A stretch of DNA of 64,000 bases, from positions 60,610,948 through 60,674,947 of the forward strand of contig OY754464.1 in NCBI GenBank assembly GCA_963575645.1. Direction: 5' to 3'. The stretch is from Xanthostigma xanthostigma. Taxonomy: Eukaryota > Arthropoda > Insecta > Raphidioptera > Raphidiidae. Position numbers and translations under genes: made by a program. Shown one piece after another: positions 45,826 through 56,824 of the stretch; position 1 is the first letter of the stretch; every line of letters begins with the position of its first letter. The notes under the pieces were generated by a model. The model did not search any database. It saw only the letters and a program-made list of their open reading frames with translations, and was not told the DNA's origin.

Positions 45826-46431
45826 AAATTCAAGCCAATTAGGCGAAGTGACCATTCCAACTTCAAAATGTTGACATTAGTATAATAAAGAAAATAAAAT
45901 TTCTGATATCGCGTGAGGTGACGCGGGTAATGGCTAGTATTTAATATGATATTTGCTATTTGTTGCCTTGCTACATAATATGTTCCACGTCATGTAAAAA
46001 TTAATCAAAGCATGCTTAACTAATTTTTTTTTCTTTTACAAATCTACGAAACAAAAGAACAGCTGATTTTTTTTTATTTTCAAAATATTTCCGAAACTAT
46101 AAAGTTTACAAAAAAATTGTTTACCGAAACTTTCTTGAAAAATAAATAGAATAATAAGCCGTTATCAAAAGTATACCATTATTGTATAAAAAAAACACCA
46201 TTATAACATATTTCTGCTGCTCATGCGCCGATTTTCCCCAAAAACAATAGGGCTCTGCATATTTATATACCAAACATCCTCCCAAAATTTGGTTTCAATC
46301 CGGTCATCCGTTTGACCTGTATCGTGCTCACAGACAAATAGACAAACAGACTAACAGACGCACAGAGTTTTTCCAAAAAAATGTTTTTTGGATTCGGGGG
46401 ACCTCAAAACCCACTAGTGGGTTGGAATGGT
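45826..46431 (-). mobile_element. R1 dispersed repeat, copy d
   Basis: Full-length reverse copy, from the CCAATTAGGCGAAGTGACC end to GGGTTGGAATGGT. In this orientation the Helitron-like signal reads CGCGTGAGGTGACGCGG, a short spacer, then CTAG and T (45915-45941). The two outermost ends (ACCATTCCAACTTC and GTGGGTTGGAATGGT) form a short TIR. Confidence 0.75.
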
Positions 46432-46837
46432 GAAATCGCAAGTATATGGACAAAAATATATTAATGGAAATTGTAATCTTTTAAAGTGAAAAGGCAAATC
46501 CGTTGGTGTATCATGGTATTTTTGGTATTGAAACACTGAATATAAAGTCCTAGCAATATTTTGACCCAGATGAGGAACCTGTAAACGTGTACCATTACAC
46601 AAATTGGACACGTCAAGATTTCGCATTAAAAATACCGGAACACCCACTTATAACCTTAATTTATGAAAAGGCATTTAATCCCCTTAGTGGTTAATTTTTG
46701 AAAAAAAAGTACAGTGTACACTTATAGTGACACTCAAAGGACTGTGCACATTGTGGCGTTATTGAGAGTTGTCGTAAAACGGAAAGAAGAAATAATTCGT
46801 TAATATTTTTTTACTACTTATAATATGTATTTACTCA
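46432..46837. other. No gene seen
   Basis: A 77-codon minus ORF (46414-46647) overlaps the R1 end. No domain recognised. Confidence 0.4.
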
Positions 46838-47572
46838 TCTATACTAATATAATATAAAGCTGAAGAGTTTGTTTGTTTGTTTGGTTAAACGCGCTAATCG
46901 CAGAAACTACTGGTTCGAATTGAAAAACATTTTTTTTTGTTGGATAACCTATTTATCGAGGAAGGCTATAGGCTATATAGTTTTACGCTACGATCTATTG
47001 GAGCGGAACATCAATGAAAAATGTTGCAAGATGTATCTCAAAATTAGTCCGTCCGACAAATATTATCAGGTGAAATGCCTTAACTAAATATTGCAATATT
47101 ACCGCGTGAAGTTTACAAGCCCGGATAGCTCAGTCGGTAGAGCGTAAGACTTTTAATGCCAGGGTCTAGAGTTCAAGCCCCACGTCGGCGAATATATATT
47201 TTTTTTATTTTTTACATTGCTTTTTTCTAAGGCTTACATTTCAATTTTTTAAAATTTTATTACGACTAATTAAAATTAAATTAATTTAATTAATAGCTCA
47301 TTTGAAAACTGTTACAACTATAGGTACCTATATAAAAATAATTTTCCTATAGTGTTTTCAATTAAATATTTATTATATTAAAAGAAATTTATTACTTAAA
47401 AAAAGTATAAATACTGCTTTTTAACAACAAAAACTTTAGAACGGTAACGTCGATCATTATGAAGTTTGGACACAACATTCATCTCGGTAAGCTAAGATAA
47501 ATGTGCGTACTAATGTCCCTTCCTACCCCATTCGTTCTTTTGCACCCGGGTGAAACCGGGCGGGACCGCTAG
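46838..47572 (+). mobile_element. Non-autonomous Helitron
   Basis: The 5' end TCTATACTAATATAATATAA follows an A, and the first 150 bp (GAAGAGTTTGTTTGTTTGTT, AACGCGCTAATCGCAG, CGAGGAAGGCTATAGGCTAT) are the recurrent Helitron start of many insect genomes. The 3' end has a hairpin (CACCCGGGTGAAACCGGGCG region) and CTAG at 47569-47572 followed by T, so insertion was between A and T. The 72-codon ORF at 46869-47087 is not a Rep/helicase. It contains a tRNA-like sequence at 47119-47191. Confidence 0.85.
47119..47191 (+). pseudogene. tRNA-Lys(UUU)-like pseudogene inside Helitron
   Basis: GCCCGGATAGCTCAGTCGGT and AGAGC match the start of tRNA-Lys, the anticodon loop reads ACTTTTAAT (anticodon TTT), and GAGTTCAAGCCC is a B box. 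The acceptor stem fails: the 3' side CGTCGGCG does not pair fully with GCCCGGA, and the anticodon stem GTAAG/TGCCA is broken. It is followed by an A/T-rich run, as after a tRNA retropseudogene or SINE head. The internal pol III boxes could still be active. Confidence 0.8.
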
Positions 47573-47880
47573 TAATATATAAAATTTACAACTGATTAAC
47601 AAACATTACTATCACAACGCTTTTTGCGTATAGACGATTATCTTTGTCTGACCAACAAATCCAAACAAACATTAGAACGAATTTCTTAGAATCTTCAGTA
47701 CGCATGATGCCGACAACAAAGCAACAAAATAACAAACAAGTGCTGTTAATTGCTTAATGATGACGTATTGTTGTCGTTATTTAGAGTGGGTGTGTCGTTA
47801 TTCAAAGTGCATCTATGTATAAGCAACAAGGTAAACCAATCGTTATATCGAGTGACGTTAAAATGTAGTTTATACTTCCC
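47573..47880. other. No gene seen
   Basis: Spacer between the Helitron and the LINE-tail fragment; nothing recognised. Confidence 0.4.
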
Positions 47881-47994
47881 CAAACTTCAAACTAACTCCA
47901 TATAAAATTTCATCATAATCGGCTCCGTGGTTTGGCCGTGACAACGTAACAGACAGACTGAGTTACTTTCCCATTTATAATATTAGTATTGATG
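47881..47994 (+). mobile_element. RTE-type LINE 3' tail fragment
   Basis: AAATTTCATCATAATCGGCT, then GACAGACTGAGTTACTTTCC and TTATAATATTAGTATTGAT is the usual 3' end of RTE-like LINEs in insects. Only the last ~110 bp remain. Confidence 0.6.
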
Positions 47995-48504
47995 AGGTAA
48001 TAAATCTGTTTTGTTATGAAAAACGATCGTGAAGTTTTGATTACAAATTCGTTATACGAAATTTAATCGCACACACGCTCGATATTATATATCCCTTGTA
48101 AAACGGGTTTTAACTCCCGTTTTATTCGCTTAACGAATATAAAACGCTTAGGCAGTGTTTATATTATTTCTTTTTTCTTCTGCACGGTAAATGAGCGTGG
48201 GCATGTTTTTTTACTCGGTACTTCATTTTGAATGTACCCTTTTATTTACTCTAATTCGAAGTATTCGGTGGGATATGAAAGCAAGAGTCAACTTAATGGG
48301 GTAAATGCGAACGCCGTCCGTCTCCCGGTGTTCAGTGTGCGTGGCGCGTCGCGACGCCATGTACAATTTTCGCCAACTTGTGTTGGCTCGCGCTGCGATC
48401 ATCTGCAAATATCGGTCCTGCAAATTGCAGACGCTTTACTGTTCAGGTTATTTGCATAAAAGTTAGGCCACCACTTACAGGTTTTGTTCTTCGAGTTCAA
48501 ACAC
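47995..48504. other. Gene-free stretch with GC-rich patch
   Basis: 48290-48430 is GC- and CpG-richer (GTGCGTGGCGCGTCGCGACG) than its surroundings and open on both strands (75 and 66 codons), which is more consistent with composition than with coding. A promoter or exon remnant is possible. Confidence 0.35.
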
Positions 48505-49180
48505 ATGTTTTTGTAAAAAGTTTGTTCGTCTGTTTGTGAGCACGATACAGATAAAACGGATGATCGGATTGATACAAAATTTTGAAAGGAATATTTTTTC
48601 GTTTTGAGGTCTCCCAAATAAAAAAAAAATATTTTTAGAAAAACTCTGTGCGTCTGTTAGTCTGTCAGCACGAATGAATGGATTGAAACCAAATTTTGGG
48701 CGGATGTTTGATATGCGAATATGAAGAGCCCTAATGTTTTTGGTGAAAATCTGCGCATGCACAGAAGAGATATATGCTATAATGGTGTTTTTTTATATAA
48801 TAATGGTATACTTTTCATAACGGCTTATTATTCTGTTTATTTTTTTCAAGAAAGTTATGTTAAACAAATTTTTTCTAAACTTTATAGTTTCGGAAATATT
48901 TTGAAAATAAAAAAAAATCAGCTGTTATCTTTTGTTTTGTAGATTTGTCCGAAATAAACTACTTAGTTAAGCATGCTTTGATTATATTTTTCATGACGTG
49001 GAACATACTATGTAGGTAACCATGACAAGAATAGCAAATATCTTATTGAATACTAGCCATTATCCGCGTTACCTCACGCGATGTCTTATTTTTTTTAATT
49101 ATATTATGTATCTACTATATCAAAATATGTCAATATTTTTGACGTTGGAATGGTTCTATCGACCAGTTAGCTGGCATTTT
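48505..49180 (+). mobile_element. R1 dispersed repeat, copy e
   Basis: Carries the R1 landmarks in order, but with two successive starts: a TCTGTTTGTGAGCACGATAC block near 48528 and another CTGTCAGCACGAATGAATGG at ~48661. It ends at GTTGGAATGGTTCTATCG. The left TACCATTCC end is missing. Confidence 0.7.
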
Positions 49181-49535
49181 TTTTTCTATTATTACGGTAC
49201 AATTAAAGAACGGTTGATTTATTCCATGAAAGTTTTGTAAAAGAATTTTTTTAACTTTATTGTTTCGGAAATATTTTAAAAATAAATACAATCAGCCGTT
49301 CTGTTTTTGAAACAAATTATTAAGGTAGCTGACAAACATGCTTTAGTTAATTTTTACATATGAAACCATATTATGAAACCCTGCAATCGAAAAGCAAACA
49401 TCATACTATTTATCACTAATTGTCGTTACCCGCGTCGGCGCACGCGTAACAAATTTTATTTTATTTATTATGCCAAATGTTTATGTTTTAGAGTTGGAAT
49501 GGTCCTGTCTTCCGATTCGCTGCAATTTTTAATAT
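49181..49535 (+). mobile_element. R1 copy e2, diverged tandem 3' half
   Basis: A second, more diverged copy of the R1 right half follows directly (TTGTTTCGGAAATATTTTAA, ACCCGCGTCGGCGCACGCG, AGAGTTGGAATGGTCCTGTC). Confidence 0.65.
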
Positions 49536-50454
49536 AATTTGAATTATAGGTAGGAAATACTTTTATCAGTGGGAACTGAGAGCAATTCTAGTGTATTTTT
49601 AAAAGCTTTTGTTCATTTTAGCTGTTGCAAATAATGTGTTTGTGTTCGTATAGAAGCAATTATTCGATAAACGCACGACACCGAAACTAGACCGAAACTT
49701 TAATTTAACGCCAAAACTCGCCTAAACCGAAACCAAAAGTTCGGTCGTACATTAGTTATGTTTTTCCATTCGGTACATATTTATTTGAGTACAGAGGATT
49801 GATATTGATGCGTTAATGATCTCAATTATCCAACGTCTACAATCTACAGCCTCTCTTTGTCGTTAACGAAACAGTGATGTACCTTAAGTTTCCGTTCTAG
49901 CTCGTGTTGTTCTTGTACGTACTTAGGTAAGTCGCTGCAGGCAGTATAAGAGGGGTCACTATATAGCAGATAGCAGCCAGCGCTCTGCCCCCCGGTGCAG
50001 TGAATCGTCGAAATATTAATGATCGTTGGATATATTGCAGGCTTAATTTAAAGATGCATCTGCAAGGATAACAACTGCTCTTCTACCGCAGGAAGTGAAC
50101 ACGTCAGTTGAATTATATCTGAAATAATATTGTGAAATTATTATTAAGGCTAGGTTTTAGTCGGCTTCATTAGCGTCGTTTTTTTTTCTTTGATAGTGCT
50201 CAACGCGATCATACATAGTAAATTAATTTTGTTGATCACAAATAATAGAACTCTTTCCATTTAAATGTTAAATAATCTACCAACATTTGGTTTCGAATTG
50301 CTCAGCCGTTTGACCTGTATCATAATTACAGACCAACAGACAAACAGATTTTTTCCGAAAACATTACATAGACGCTGATGACCTCAGCTGTTGAGCGTCT
50401 ATAATTCACAATCTCTCTCTCTCCCCCGAAAACATTACTTTTTTTGGAGACGGA
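49536..50454. other. No gene seen; short dispersed repeats
   Basis: 49680-49750 is rich in CCGAAAC words. 49811-49875 and 50377-50425 are two copies of the word block also at 32872. 50275-50365 is a reversed R1 fragment (CATTTGGTTTCGAATTG, GTTTGACCTGTATCATAA). Confidence 0.5.
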
Positions 50455-51592
50455 GAACCTGAAAAAGGAAGTGTGCTTTCGACATTATTTTATGTGTTAC
50501 GTCAGTTACGTGAACGACCTACCAAATTGCATAAAAGCAGACAATATAATTATGTTTGCAGATAATATAACTGTGTCGATAGCAGCACCATCCCTAAAAA
50601 AATTGAAGGATAAAGGTAAAAAAGTTTTCCAAGACTTTATAAAGTGGTGCGAAAAAATCATTTAGTGATAAATATTGATAAGACAGCCATCCTACGCTTA
50701 GATTGAAAAGGGATAGCTCATTAAGTGATACGTATTTTACTGTGAATAATGCAGCAATAAAGGAACAAAACAAAACAAAAATATTAGGTTTGCTTAAAGA
50801 TAAAACATTAAAATGGGGTGAACACGTCGTAGATACTGTATGCAAGAAACTAAATTCTCTACATTTCCATACCAGAAATATAAAACGAAATTTCGATTAA
50901 CAAACTCTATTGAGTATTGTCCACGGTAAAATATGGCATTGTTTTTTGGGCAAACAGCACAAACAGTGCTAGAGTTTTTGTAGCCCAGAAAAGAATCATA
51001 AGGTTAATTTTCAACTTGAAGCCTAGAGAAAGCTGTAAAGCAATTTTTAAAAATAAAAATATCTTAACTTTCTGGGGAGTTTATATCTATGAACTTGTAA
51101 CGTTTCTTTACAATTCGAAGTTATTGGTAACTAATAAAAAAGAAGTTAAAAACTATATCACAAGACACAATAATTTATCTTTAAAACATAAAACATCCTT
51201 TTACGAAAAATGTCCTATATATAAAATAAAGGTAATAAACTGTCCGAAAAACTGCCTCAAAATTTGAATCTAATAGTTTCTGCCTTTACTTGACGAAAAT
51301 CCATAATAAAATAAATAAAACAATTAAGTTAAAAAAGATTTTCACTTTAATTAATTAAATTAAATTAAAGTGAAAATCTTTTTTAAGTTAATTGTTTTAT
51401 TTATTTTATTCAAAATTTGAAGAAATGTAGAAATATAAATTCCCTAAAAAACGGCCTAAAGAAGTTCAAGCTCGGAACTTCACCGTATAAAAACGATTTG
51501 TAAAACCAATCGATCGTAATAATAATTGACGTTTGTAACCAATTTTAATTATTGGATCAGCAATAAATTATTATCGTATCTTATCTTAAAAA
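50455..51592 (+). pseudogene. Non-LTR reverse transcriptase pseudogene
   Basis: GSVLSTLFYV (motif before the palm) is in one frame, YVNDLPNCIKADNIIMFADN in another, and the C-terminal half (YGIVFWANS, VFVAQKRIIRLIFNLKPRES, YIYELVTFLYN, NYITRHNNLSL at 50917-51267) in a third, so several frameshifts separate the parts. The catalytic FADD reads FADN at 50556-50564. A 106-bp palindrome (51305-51410) lies in the C-terminal region, after which weak similarity resumes (LGTSPYKN). The 3' end has TATCTTATCTTA units near 51578-51590, like the copy at 28806. CR1/Jockey-like. Confidence 0.85.
51305..51410. repeat. Near-perfect 106-bp palindrome
   Basis: AATAAAATAAATAAAACAAT at left is mirrored exactly by ATTGTTTTATTTATTTTATT at right, through AAAAAAGATTTTCACTTTAA and a short TTAATTAAATTAA centre. 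It sits inside the reverse transcriptase pseudogene as a tiny fold-back insertion. Confidence 0.85.
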
Positions 51593-52323
51593 AACAAGCG
51601 GCCCTAAAGTTCACAAGACCAACTTCCCAGTTTGATGAATATTGAATATTAGTAAGTATGTACCTAATAATAACACAGAAAAGTAGGCATTGTAATTACT
51701 AAAAAAAATTAATTAAATGTTGCCAACACAATAAATTAGATCTGATAAATCTTTTTCAACATTTGTTTAAAAAAAAACGGATCGATTTTGATAAAATTTA
51801 TTTCTGAATAAATTAATACCTACTCTTCGTTTGGGATCCTACCGAAGTCTAAAGCGTGAGATTTCTTGTAAAATCCATTTTTTGCAGTAAATTTTACAGA
51901 ACAGAAAGACTGGACCGACTTTAATGAAAAACATGTTTTAATCATTTTGACATTATTACGCTTCGAGGTCGATATCGTTTATTATTTTCCGAATTTCATG
52001 TACAATCTATTTTGTGCAGGCTTTTTTTTTGGTTTACCTAAATAAAAGAAATGACTAACAAACCGATTTTGATAAAATTACGTGCTAGAAATAAATGAAT
52101 CACGTTCGTACATACAAAAGAATAGTGTAGTGATCTTCAAACAAAAATTTGTTACAAATTTTGATTTCTGTTTTTGGACGCATTGTAAGAACTTCCCAGT
52201 ATACTGGAAAGTTACTATTGCAAGTATGTGAAAAGTGAATTTTGACCTAAATTAGTAAGACTGTTCTTCCACTTGAAAAATCCATACCGGTGCAAGGTTT
52301 CCATCGTACCCGCTATGTACCTA
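51593..52323. other. No gene seen
   Basis: AT-rich; 51770-52110 has repeated GAT(C)GATTTTGATAAAAT-like words typical of LINE or Helitron tails. No gene. Confidence 0.4.
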
Positions 52324-54230
52324 CACGGTGTCCCATTTAAAATTTTATTCTAAATTTTCTCAAAAGGGATGAGGTATAGAAAAAGATTTCTCAGTTGAAG
52401 GATATTTAGTATCAAGAGGATCGAAAAGTTTCCTAAGTGAATTTTCGATAGAAGGCGCCACCTTCGAAATACTTCGTTTTTTTGTAATAAAAACCCATAT
52501 TTTTTATTGGCTCATTAGAGAAAGAGGAGACAAAATGTTACCTATATAACGTCCAGATTATTACCATTCCAACCCACAAGTGGGGAATGGTACTAGTTTA
52601 GATCAAAAATCACTTTTCAAAAATTTTACAATATCTTTCCGTTTTGAGGTCCCCCGAATCCAAAAAACATATTTTAGGAAAATCTCTATGCGTCTGTTTG
52701 TCTGTGAACACGATACAGGTCAAACGAATGAGCGGATTGAAACCAAATTTTGGGAGGATATTTGGTTTGCAAATATGAAGAGCCCTATTGTTTTGGGGGA
52801 AAATCTACGCATGCGCAGAAGAGATATATGCTAAAACGGTATTTTTTATATAATAATGGTATACTTTTCAAAACGGCTTATTATTCTATTTATTTTTTCA
52901 AGAAAGTTTCGTTAAAACATTTTTTTCTAAATTATAAGTATGCTTTGATTAATTTTTACATGACGTGGAACATATTATGTAGGTAACCACGGCAACGAAT
53001 AACAAATATCATATTGAATACTAGCAATTACCCGCGTCACCTCACGCGATATAAGAAATGTTATTTTCTGTATAATACTACATTTTTGAAGTTTTGTTAA
53101 AAAAATTTTTTTCTAAACTTTATAGTTTCGGAAATACTTCGAAAATAAAAAAAAAATCATCCGCTCTTTTGTTTTATGGATCTGTCAGAAATAAATTACT
53201 TAGGCATGCTTTGATTAATTTTTACATGATGTGGAACATACTATGTAGGTAACCATGGCAACGAATAGTTAATATCATACTGAATACTAGCCATTACCCG
53301 CGTCACCTCACGCGATATCAGAAATTTTATTTTCTTTATTATAACCAAATGTCAACATTTTTGAAGTTGGAATGGCCCGTCACCCAATTGGCTGGATTTT
53401 TTTTACTCTAGCTGGTGATGTGGGGAGGAAAATTTTTCATTGTTTTTCCGGAAAATTTTTTATAGGATATTTTTGAACTTTCCATATTTTCTTTTATTAG
53501 TTAATTTCTGTCCTTTTAATAAAAACTACAGGTTGTAATTATTCTAACACACGAATAAAATTAAGTTTAATCTGATTTACTTACTTAAGATTTGTCATAG
53601 TGTTTAATTTGCAACTCAAAACAAGTCAATTATCCTATTTCACAATAAAAAAAGCACTCGCAGAAAATGAATCACCCATTTCTTTTGTTATTTGATAAAC
53701 AAAGTAATGAGGTAGTGGCAGTAGCCAGAAAATGGTACCATGTAAACATATAAACAACTCTAGATTTTTGTCTTTTTGTTGGAACGGAAAAACTCAAAAA
53801 GGCATCACATCCCGAGTTGATAAAAATACTCCAGTTTTGTTTGCTTGTAGTAGCTTAGTAAATTTTCAGGAAAATTTTCTGTTTCTAAATTTTCCGGAAA
53901 ATCCACAACTCTAACTCCTGTCCATTTTTTTTCAGTGGTGATCATTTTAACTCGTGTTTGGTCCTAGAGAAATTGTTCGAACTGATCGTAAACAATGTAA
54001 AGCAATATAAAAAAGACCATTACTGAAAAAATGAACGCATAAAAATATGGGTCATCATTTAAAAAAATGTAGTTGTCATTCGTATCTTGAGGATGGCGCC
54101 ATCAATCGAAAATTCATTTAGGTATCTTTTCGACCCTCTTGGTATTAAATAAATTTTATCTGAGAAATTTTTTGCTATTCCTCATCTCTTGTGAAAAAAT
54201 CTAGAATAAAGTTTAAAATGGGACACCGTG
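52324..54230. mobile_element. TIR element, CACGGTGTCCCA family, TA-flanked, carrying an R1 insertion
   Basis: Left end CACGGTGTCCCATTTAAA and right end TTTAAAATGGGACACCGTG with TA outside (52322-52323, 54231-54232). Arms of ~190 bp correspond (GAGGATCGAAAAG / CTTTTCGACCCTC, GAATTTTCGAT / ATCGAAAATTC, AAACCCATATTTTT / AAAATATGGGT). The inside holds the R1 copy at 52562-53402 and ~530 bp of non-coding sequence. Confidence 0.8.
52562..53402 (+). mobile_element. R1 dispersed repeat, copy g (internally duplicated)
   Basis: Complete ends (TACCATTCCAACCCAC to CCAATTGGCTGGATTTT). The block from the TTTACATGACGTGG word to CATTTTTGAAGTT occurs twice (52945-53092 and 53218-53369); the first copy is joined in mid-word to TTGTTAAAAAAATTTTTTTC. 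The first duplicate is closer to copy a (9171) than to its own partner, suggesting recombination between copies. Confidence 0.75.
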
Positions 54231-54232
54231 TA

Positions 54233-55080
54233 TTTGCGAGTAGCTTTTTATAAGCAGTCTAATGTCGTTGTTTTTAATGTTTTAAAATACGTTTCGTTAT
54301 CCAATTAAATATAAATAAAACACAAGCCTCGAATCCCATAATATATATCTACATATTATATGGAGAGAGCAGGAATCAACGACCCATTTCATATACAGAA
54401 GCACAAAATGCACACACATCCATACGTACTGATACCGCGACACACATACTATATACATACAGTCTAATACCGCGAAACATACAGAAAGGTATGTCACAAT
54501 TTGCATGCAGTAACGCCGGGGGGGCGACACTTGCCTGCCTAGCAGCCGGCTGAATAATTAATAAGGCAAGCGAGAAGCCTTGCATCTATTACAGACGCTC
54601 GGCGTATCGAGCGGGGTAAATGTACCCGTGAAACGTAAAGGTCTATGTATGCAACGACGCGACGGGACGGGACCTAGTGGTGCCGATTCATTTCTGTACC
54701 GTTGCGAAAATTCCGATAACACTTTATTCATAGCAAGAGGGGGGGGCTCCTGGCCCACGCTAGAATATTAATTGTTCACGTACAAATAACAAGATAAATC
54801 TACAATAATCTACATATTTTCTTTGTCGTGAAATTTCTCCAGAAAGTCTATGAACAGTTTTTAAAAAATGTATAAAATGGCAGCTGGTAATGGTAAGTAG
54901 AGTTGAAAATTTGCCCCCACCCCTGGATAAAATCGTTGCTACGCCTATGACATCAAAAATAAAAAACAGTTTTTAAATTAATGTAAAGAAATGCTGCTGG
55001 AAAATGATAAATATTTTTAACTCAATTTTTTTAATTTTTATGTTTTGACGGCTACAACTTTAATAATTTTATGTCAAGAT
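54233..55080. other. Gene-free stretch with GC-rich patch
   Basis: 54500-54760 is GC-richer with G8 runs and CpGs (GACGCGACGGGACGGGACC), with 63-77 codon ORFs on both strands. None resembles a known protein. Possible exon or promoter remnant, unproven. Confidence 0.35.
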
Positions 55081-55640
55081 ATCTCATGTTTTGTATATTT
55101 TATCAGAGAGGGCATGTTGAAACGGCTTTGGCTACTCATGACCCTAAATAAAGTCGATTATTATTACAAATTAAAATTGGAGGCAAGTCATTACTCCATA
55201 TTTTTATCAGTTTGTGAGATACGGTATTGTTAGCTGGGGCTATTGTGCTGATATAAAAAAAAATCTTGTTCAAAAAACGGCAATTCGTTTTATTTTTAAT
55301 CTCGATTTTCGTGCTAGTTGTAAACAAACTTTTATTGATAAATGTATTTTAACTGTACCCTCTATACCTATAAGTCTATTTTACTTTGTGCTTTATTAAG
55401 CAACGTAACAACAAATAGGTATAACACATTTCAGGCTATCCATGGACACGACACTAATAATTTATTCTAATGTGATTTTGCCAAAATCCATAATGACTGT
55501 TTAATAATAGTGCCGAATATCACGCACTAAAATGTTTAAAATGTTGCCTCATTATATAAAAAATCTTGAATGAAATAAATTTAAAAAAGAAATTAAGCAA
55601 CTTTACTCATTCTATCACATTGATGATTTTCGGATTTAAT
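55081..55640 (+). pseudogene. Non-LTR reverse transcriptase fragment
   Basis: RYGIVSWGYCADIKKNLVQK, then AIRFIFNLDFRASC and CILTVPSI at 55214-55399 is the post-palm region of CR1/Jockey-type enzymes. Further on, broken frames give GHDTNN, DFAKIHND and LKKEIKQLYS-type text to about 55640. There are multiple frameshifts and stops, and the catalytic domain is absent. Confidence 0.8.
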
Positions 55641-56824
55641 TATGTATTTTACCAATTTGTGTTTATTATTTTGTATATAGTTTTTTAATTTTGGGTTTAG
55701 ACGTATCCACTTGTACAGTAATAAGGATAATAAATACTATTCTACCATTCTATTACCAAGAGTGGAAAAAATCGGTGGGCCGAATATGGAACCCTGTGGT
55801 ACACCAACAGAGCAGTCGTAAAACAAAAAGGTGTTATAGCGAAAAGCCGCGTAAAGATCGAATCTATAGCAAGATAATAACTTATATTTACTTCTCCGAT
55901 AATCGTTTCTTTTTTTTCAGTACTGCTCACCCACAGAACAGATTATTGTTCTGTGTGCTCACCCATCCTTATAAAAATATATTTTAGGGATGGCAGCACT
56001 GTTCAAAATTCATATTGATGTTCTATCGATGCACAGACCCTGTCCCCTTCATAAATTATTTCAACTGCATAAATTGAAAATATGTAATGGCGAGTAAAAT
56101 GTACAATTTCATCTCTCATTACACAGCGCCCGACGTTTATTATATGAAATGCAAATGGTCTCGTATGAATATAGTGCAGTCAGTCCTTTCAATGAGTTCG
56201 CAGCTGCTATTTATATATTATATACTTATGTACACAGATAATATAAATTCTTGGTCAAAATTAACGCACCGCTCGGTTTTCTGATATATTATTAACTTTG
56301 GGAACTTATTGCAATGGATCCAAAAATAGTAGATATTTTCAACGTATTTTTATTTTTTAAGGTCGCTGCAATATTTTTATTAACTTCCCAATATATTTGG
56401 GCAGTCATTGCAATGGATCCGAAAATAGATATTTTAAACTTATTTTTATTTTTTAAGGTCGCTGCAATATTTTTACATTAATTTTTAAAAAAAATATATA
56501 TGTATGTGTGCGTGTACCGCGCGTGATAATTTCTTTCTAAAACAAAATTTCGAGACTAAACCTCGATACCTTGCGACAATGTTAAGTTGCCAAAGGAAGG
56601 TTTGACTTATTTTTTGTCTTTATTCCCTGGACTAATATACAATACTGATCAAACTGAGAAGCTGGTCGTGTGAACCACAAGTGTCGTCCTTCGGAATCAC
56701 CATTTACCCGCGAACGAGTATTGCGAAGACTCTGAGAAAGGTTTGTTGCCTGTCATATCTCTCGCGATCAGCATGCGGACGTCGAAGCAAATTGCCCCCT
56801 AGAGCATATGGTGGTCTCAACTTA
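55641..56824. other. No gene seen; short local duplication
   Basis: A unit containing TGCAATGGATCC, AAAATAG and TTTTAAGGTCGCTGCAATAT occurs twice in tandem (56311-56380 and 56410-56475). ORFs of 60-98 codons have no recognised domain. Confidence 0.45.
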
